Below, in pieces: positions 62,822-64,000 of a DNA stretch of 64,000 nucleotides (within the stretch, counting starts at the first letter, position 1; every line of letters starts with the position of its first letter). Location of the stretch: assembly GCA_902516225.1 (NCBI GenBank), contig CABXXS010000001.1, forward strand, positions 36,130-100,129, in the 5' to 3' direction. The translations under genes and the position numbers were made by a program. The notes below the pieces were generated by a model, which searched no databases, had not been told where the DNA came from, and saw only the letters and a list, made by a program, of their open reading frames with translations. This DNA is from Puniceicoccaceae bacterium (lineage in GTDB: Bacteria > Verrucomicrobiota > Verrucomicrobiae > Opitutales > Coraliomargaritaceae).

Positions 62822-64000
62822 TCAGTCGTCGAGCAATTCTTTTGGCATATCTTTATCACTGAGCCGTTCGATCTGTGCACCGATGGTGGCAAGTTTCTTT
62901 TCAAAACGTTCGTATCCTCGGTCTAGATGGTAAATCCGTTGAATCCATGTTTCGCCCTCAGAGGCCAGCGCAGCCAAGATTAGCGCGGCGGATGCCCTCA
63001 AATCCGAAGCCATTACCGGTGCGCCAGAGAGCCGACTTGCGCCTTTGATAATTGCGCTAGGGCCTTCAATGGAAATGTCAGCACCCATTCGTTGTAATTC
63101 GGGAACGTGCATGAAGCGGTGGGGATAAATACGTTCTGTGATTATTGAAAGACCTTCGGTTTGCGTCATTAATGCCCCGAGTTGAGCTTGTAAGTCGGTC
63201 GGGTAGCCAGGGTGCGGAAGCGTAATGACATCGACTGGTTTAAGCGAGCCCTCGTAAGGCAAAACACGGATGTTTTCTGGGCCGAGCTCCATAGGAAGGC
63301 CTGCCTCTTCTAACTTATCTAGGAAAGCACCAAGCAGTTTTGGGGCGATACCCTTAATATTTACCTCCCCTCGGGTCATTGCTCCTGCAATAATGAATGT
63401 TCCCGCCTCGATCCGATCGGCGATGATAGAGTGTTCGCAGCCATGAAGTTTTTCTCTTCCGGTAATAGTTAGCTCCGGACTACCGATCCCCTCGATTTGG
63501 GCTCCCATTTTGACGAGCATTTCGCAAAGGTCTACAACTTCAGGCTCGCAGGCTGCGCACTCAAGGCGCGTAGTCCCCGGAGCTAGTACGGCGGCCATCA
63601 CTATATTAGCTGTGCCGGTAACAGTGCTCCCGCTGCGGCCACCGAGAAAGATCGGTCCTCCTTTGATATCACTTGCGTCGACGTGGACATATCCGTTTGA
63701 GATATCGACCTTACAGTTGAGCTTTTTGAGTCCTTTAATGTGGAGGTCAATGGGGCGCGGTCCGATGACGCAACCCCCTGGTATAGACACCTCTGCTTTA
63801 CGCAGGCGCGATACTAGGGGCCGAGTAGGCAGACAGAGGCGCGCATTTTACGAACTAGTTCATAGGGAGCAATGTGCGTGATTGCCTTAGCTGTTATTTC
63901 CCAGACACCCGGCTCAGGTTGTATCGTATCCGCTCCGACATGACGCAAAATTTCTAACATGAAGCGCATGTCGCTTAAGTCTGGCACATTACGCAGTACC
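62822..64000 (-). CDS. murA: UDP-N-acetylglucosamine 1-carboxyvinyltransferase, 5' end cut by window edge
   Basis: An open frame of 392 complete codons runs from the right edge to the stop at 62822. MRASVCLLGPLVSRLR leads into SIPGGCVIGPRPIDLHIKGL, whose Cys is the fosfomycin-target Cys115 equivalent. GRSGSTVTGTANIVMAAVLA and ADRIEAGTFIIAGAM follow. It performs the first committed step of peptidoglycan synthesis. An in-frame GTG at 63790 is internal, because MurA homology continues upstream of it to the window edge. The first 40 or so residues are outside the window. Confidence 0.96.

Noticed and set aside
1..64000. tRNA, rRNA, tmRNA, RNase P RNA, CRISPR arrays, insertion sequences and attachment sites
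   Set aside because: Intergenic gaps were read for conserved RNA signatures, repeats and transposase motifs; none was convincing.

Overview
The window looks like a Verrucomicrobiota chromosome of the marine Opitutae / Puniceicoccales type. This is inferred from family content: many secreted Cys-type sulfatases, a Verru_Chthon cassette protein A-like giant pseudopilin, C-terminal domains typical of verrucomicrobial secreted proteins, OprO/P-like porins and a long SecA with an internal insertion. No rRNA, tRNA, CRISPR array, insertion sequence or phage gene was recognised. Coding density is high, and most genes lack a clear Shine-Dalgarno sequence.

Region 1 (1-21.3 kb) is a carbohydrate-use island aimed at a xylan-like, probably sulfated, polysaccharide. 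A minus-strand operon of at least nine genes runs from about 13.49 kb to the left edge: GH52 beta-xylosidase, GPH-family sugar symporter, GHL6-like glycosidase, secreted GH10 xylanase, sulfatase, a clan GH-A-like barrel protein, two more sulfatases and an FGGY pentulose kinase cut by the window edge. Four junctions are 4-bp ATGA overlaps. Two very large modular sulfatases are transcribed divergently (13.75-20.1 kb), and a XylR-type AraC regulator (20.1-21.3 kb) closes the island. The inferred scheme is: sulfatases and GH10 act outside the cytoplasm, the symporter imports oligosaccharides, GH52 and the GHL6-like enzyme finish them in the cytoplasm, and the kinase feeds pentulose into central metabolism.

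Region 2 (21.3-26.2 kb) is a Verru_Chthon A-type pseudopilin-like gene with an overlapping unknown secreted partner, divergent from the regulator.

Region 3 (26.3-38.9 kb) is an envelope and transport region: an OprO/P-like porin divergent from a PiT-like permease with a possible Pho-box, a Y-family polymerase, a DUF2490 barrel, a DoxX-like membrane protein, a second porin, and a six-gene TonB energy-transduction operon (DUF3450, TtpC-like, ExbB, ExbD, TonB, TPR) in the same order as the Vibrio TonB2 cluster.

Region 4 (39-64 kb) is mostly housekeeping: mutS, an esterase, polyprenyl synthase, nicotinamide riboside kinase and PnuC, a Dabb protein, thrH, secA, clpP, rpiB, an MFS permease, nadA, an SDR fusion, a Pal-like lipoprotein, a BadF-type kinase, class II aldolase, uvrB, recA, a HAD phosphatase, a DapF-like protein lacking both catalytic cysteines, and murA, which runs off the right edge. 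Similar inverted-repeat sites lie upstream of recA and the Y-family polymerase and may be SOS operators.
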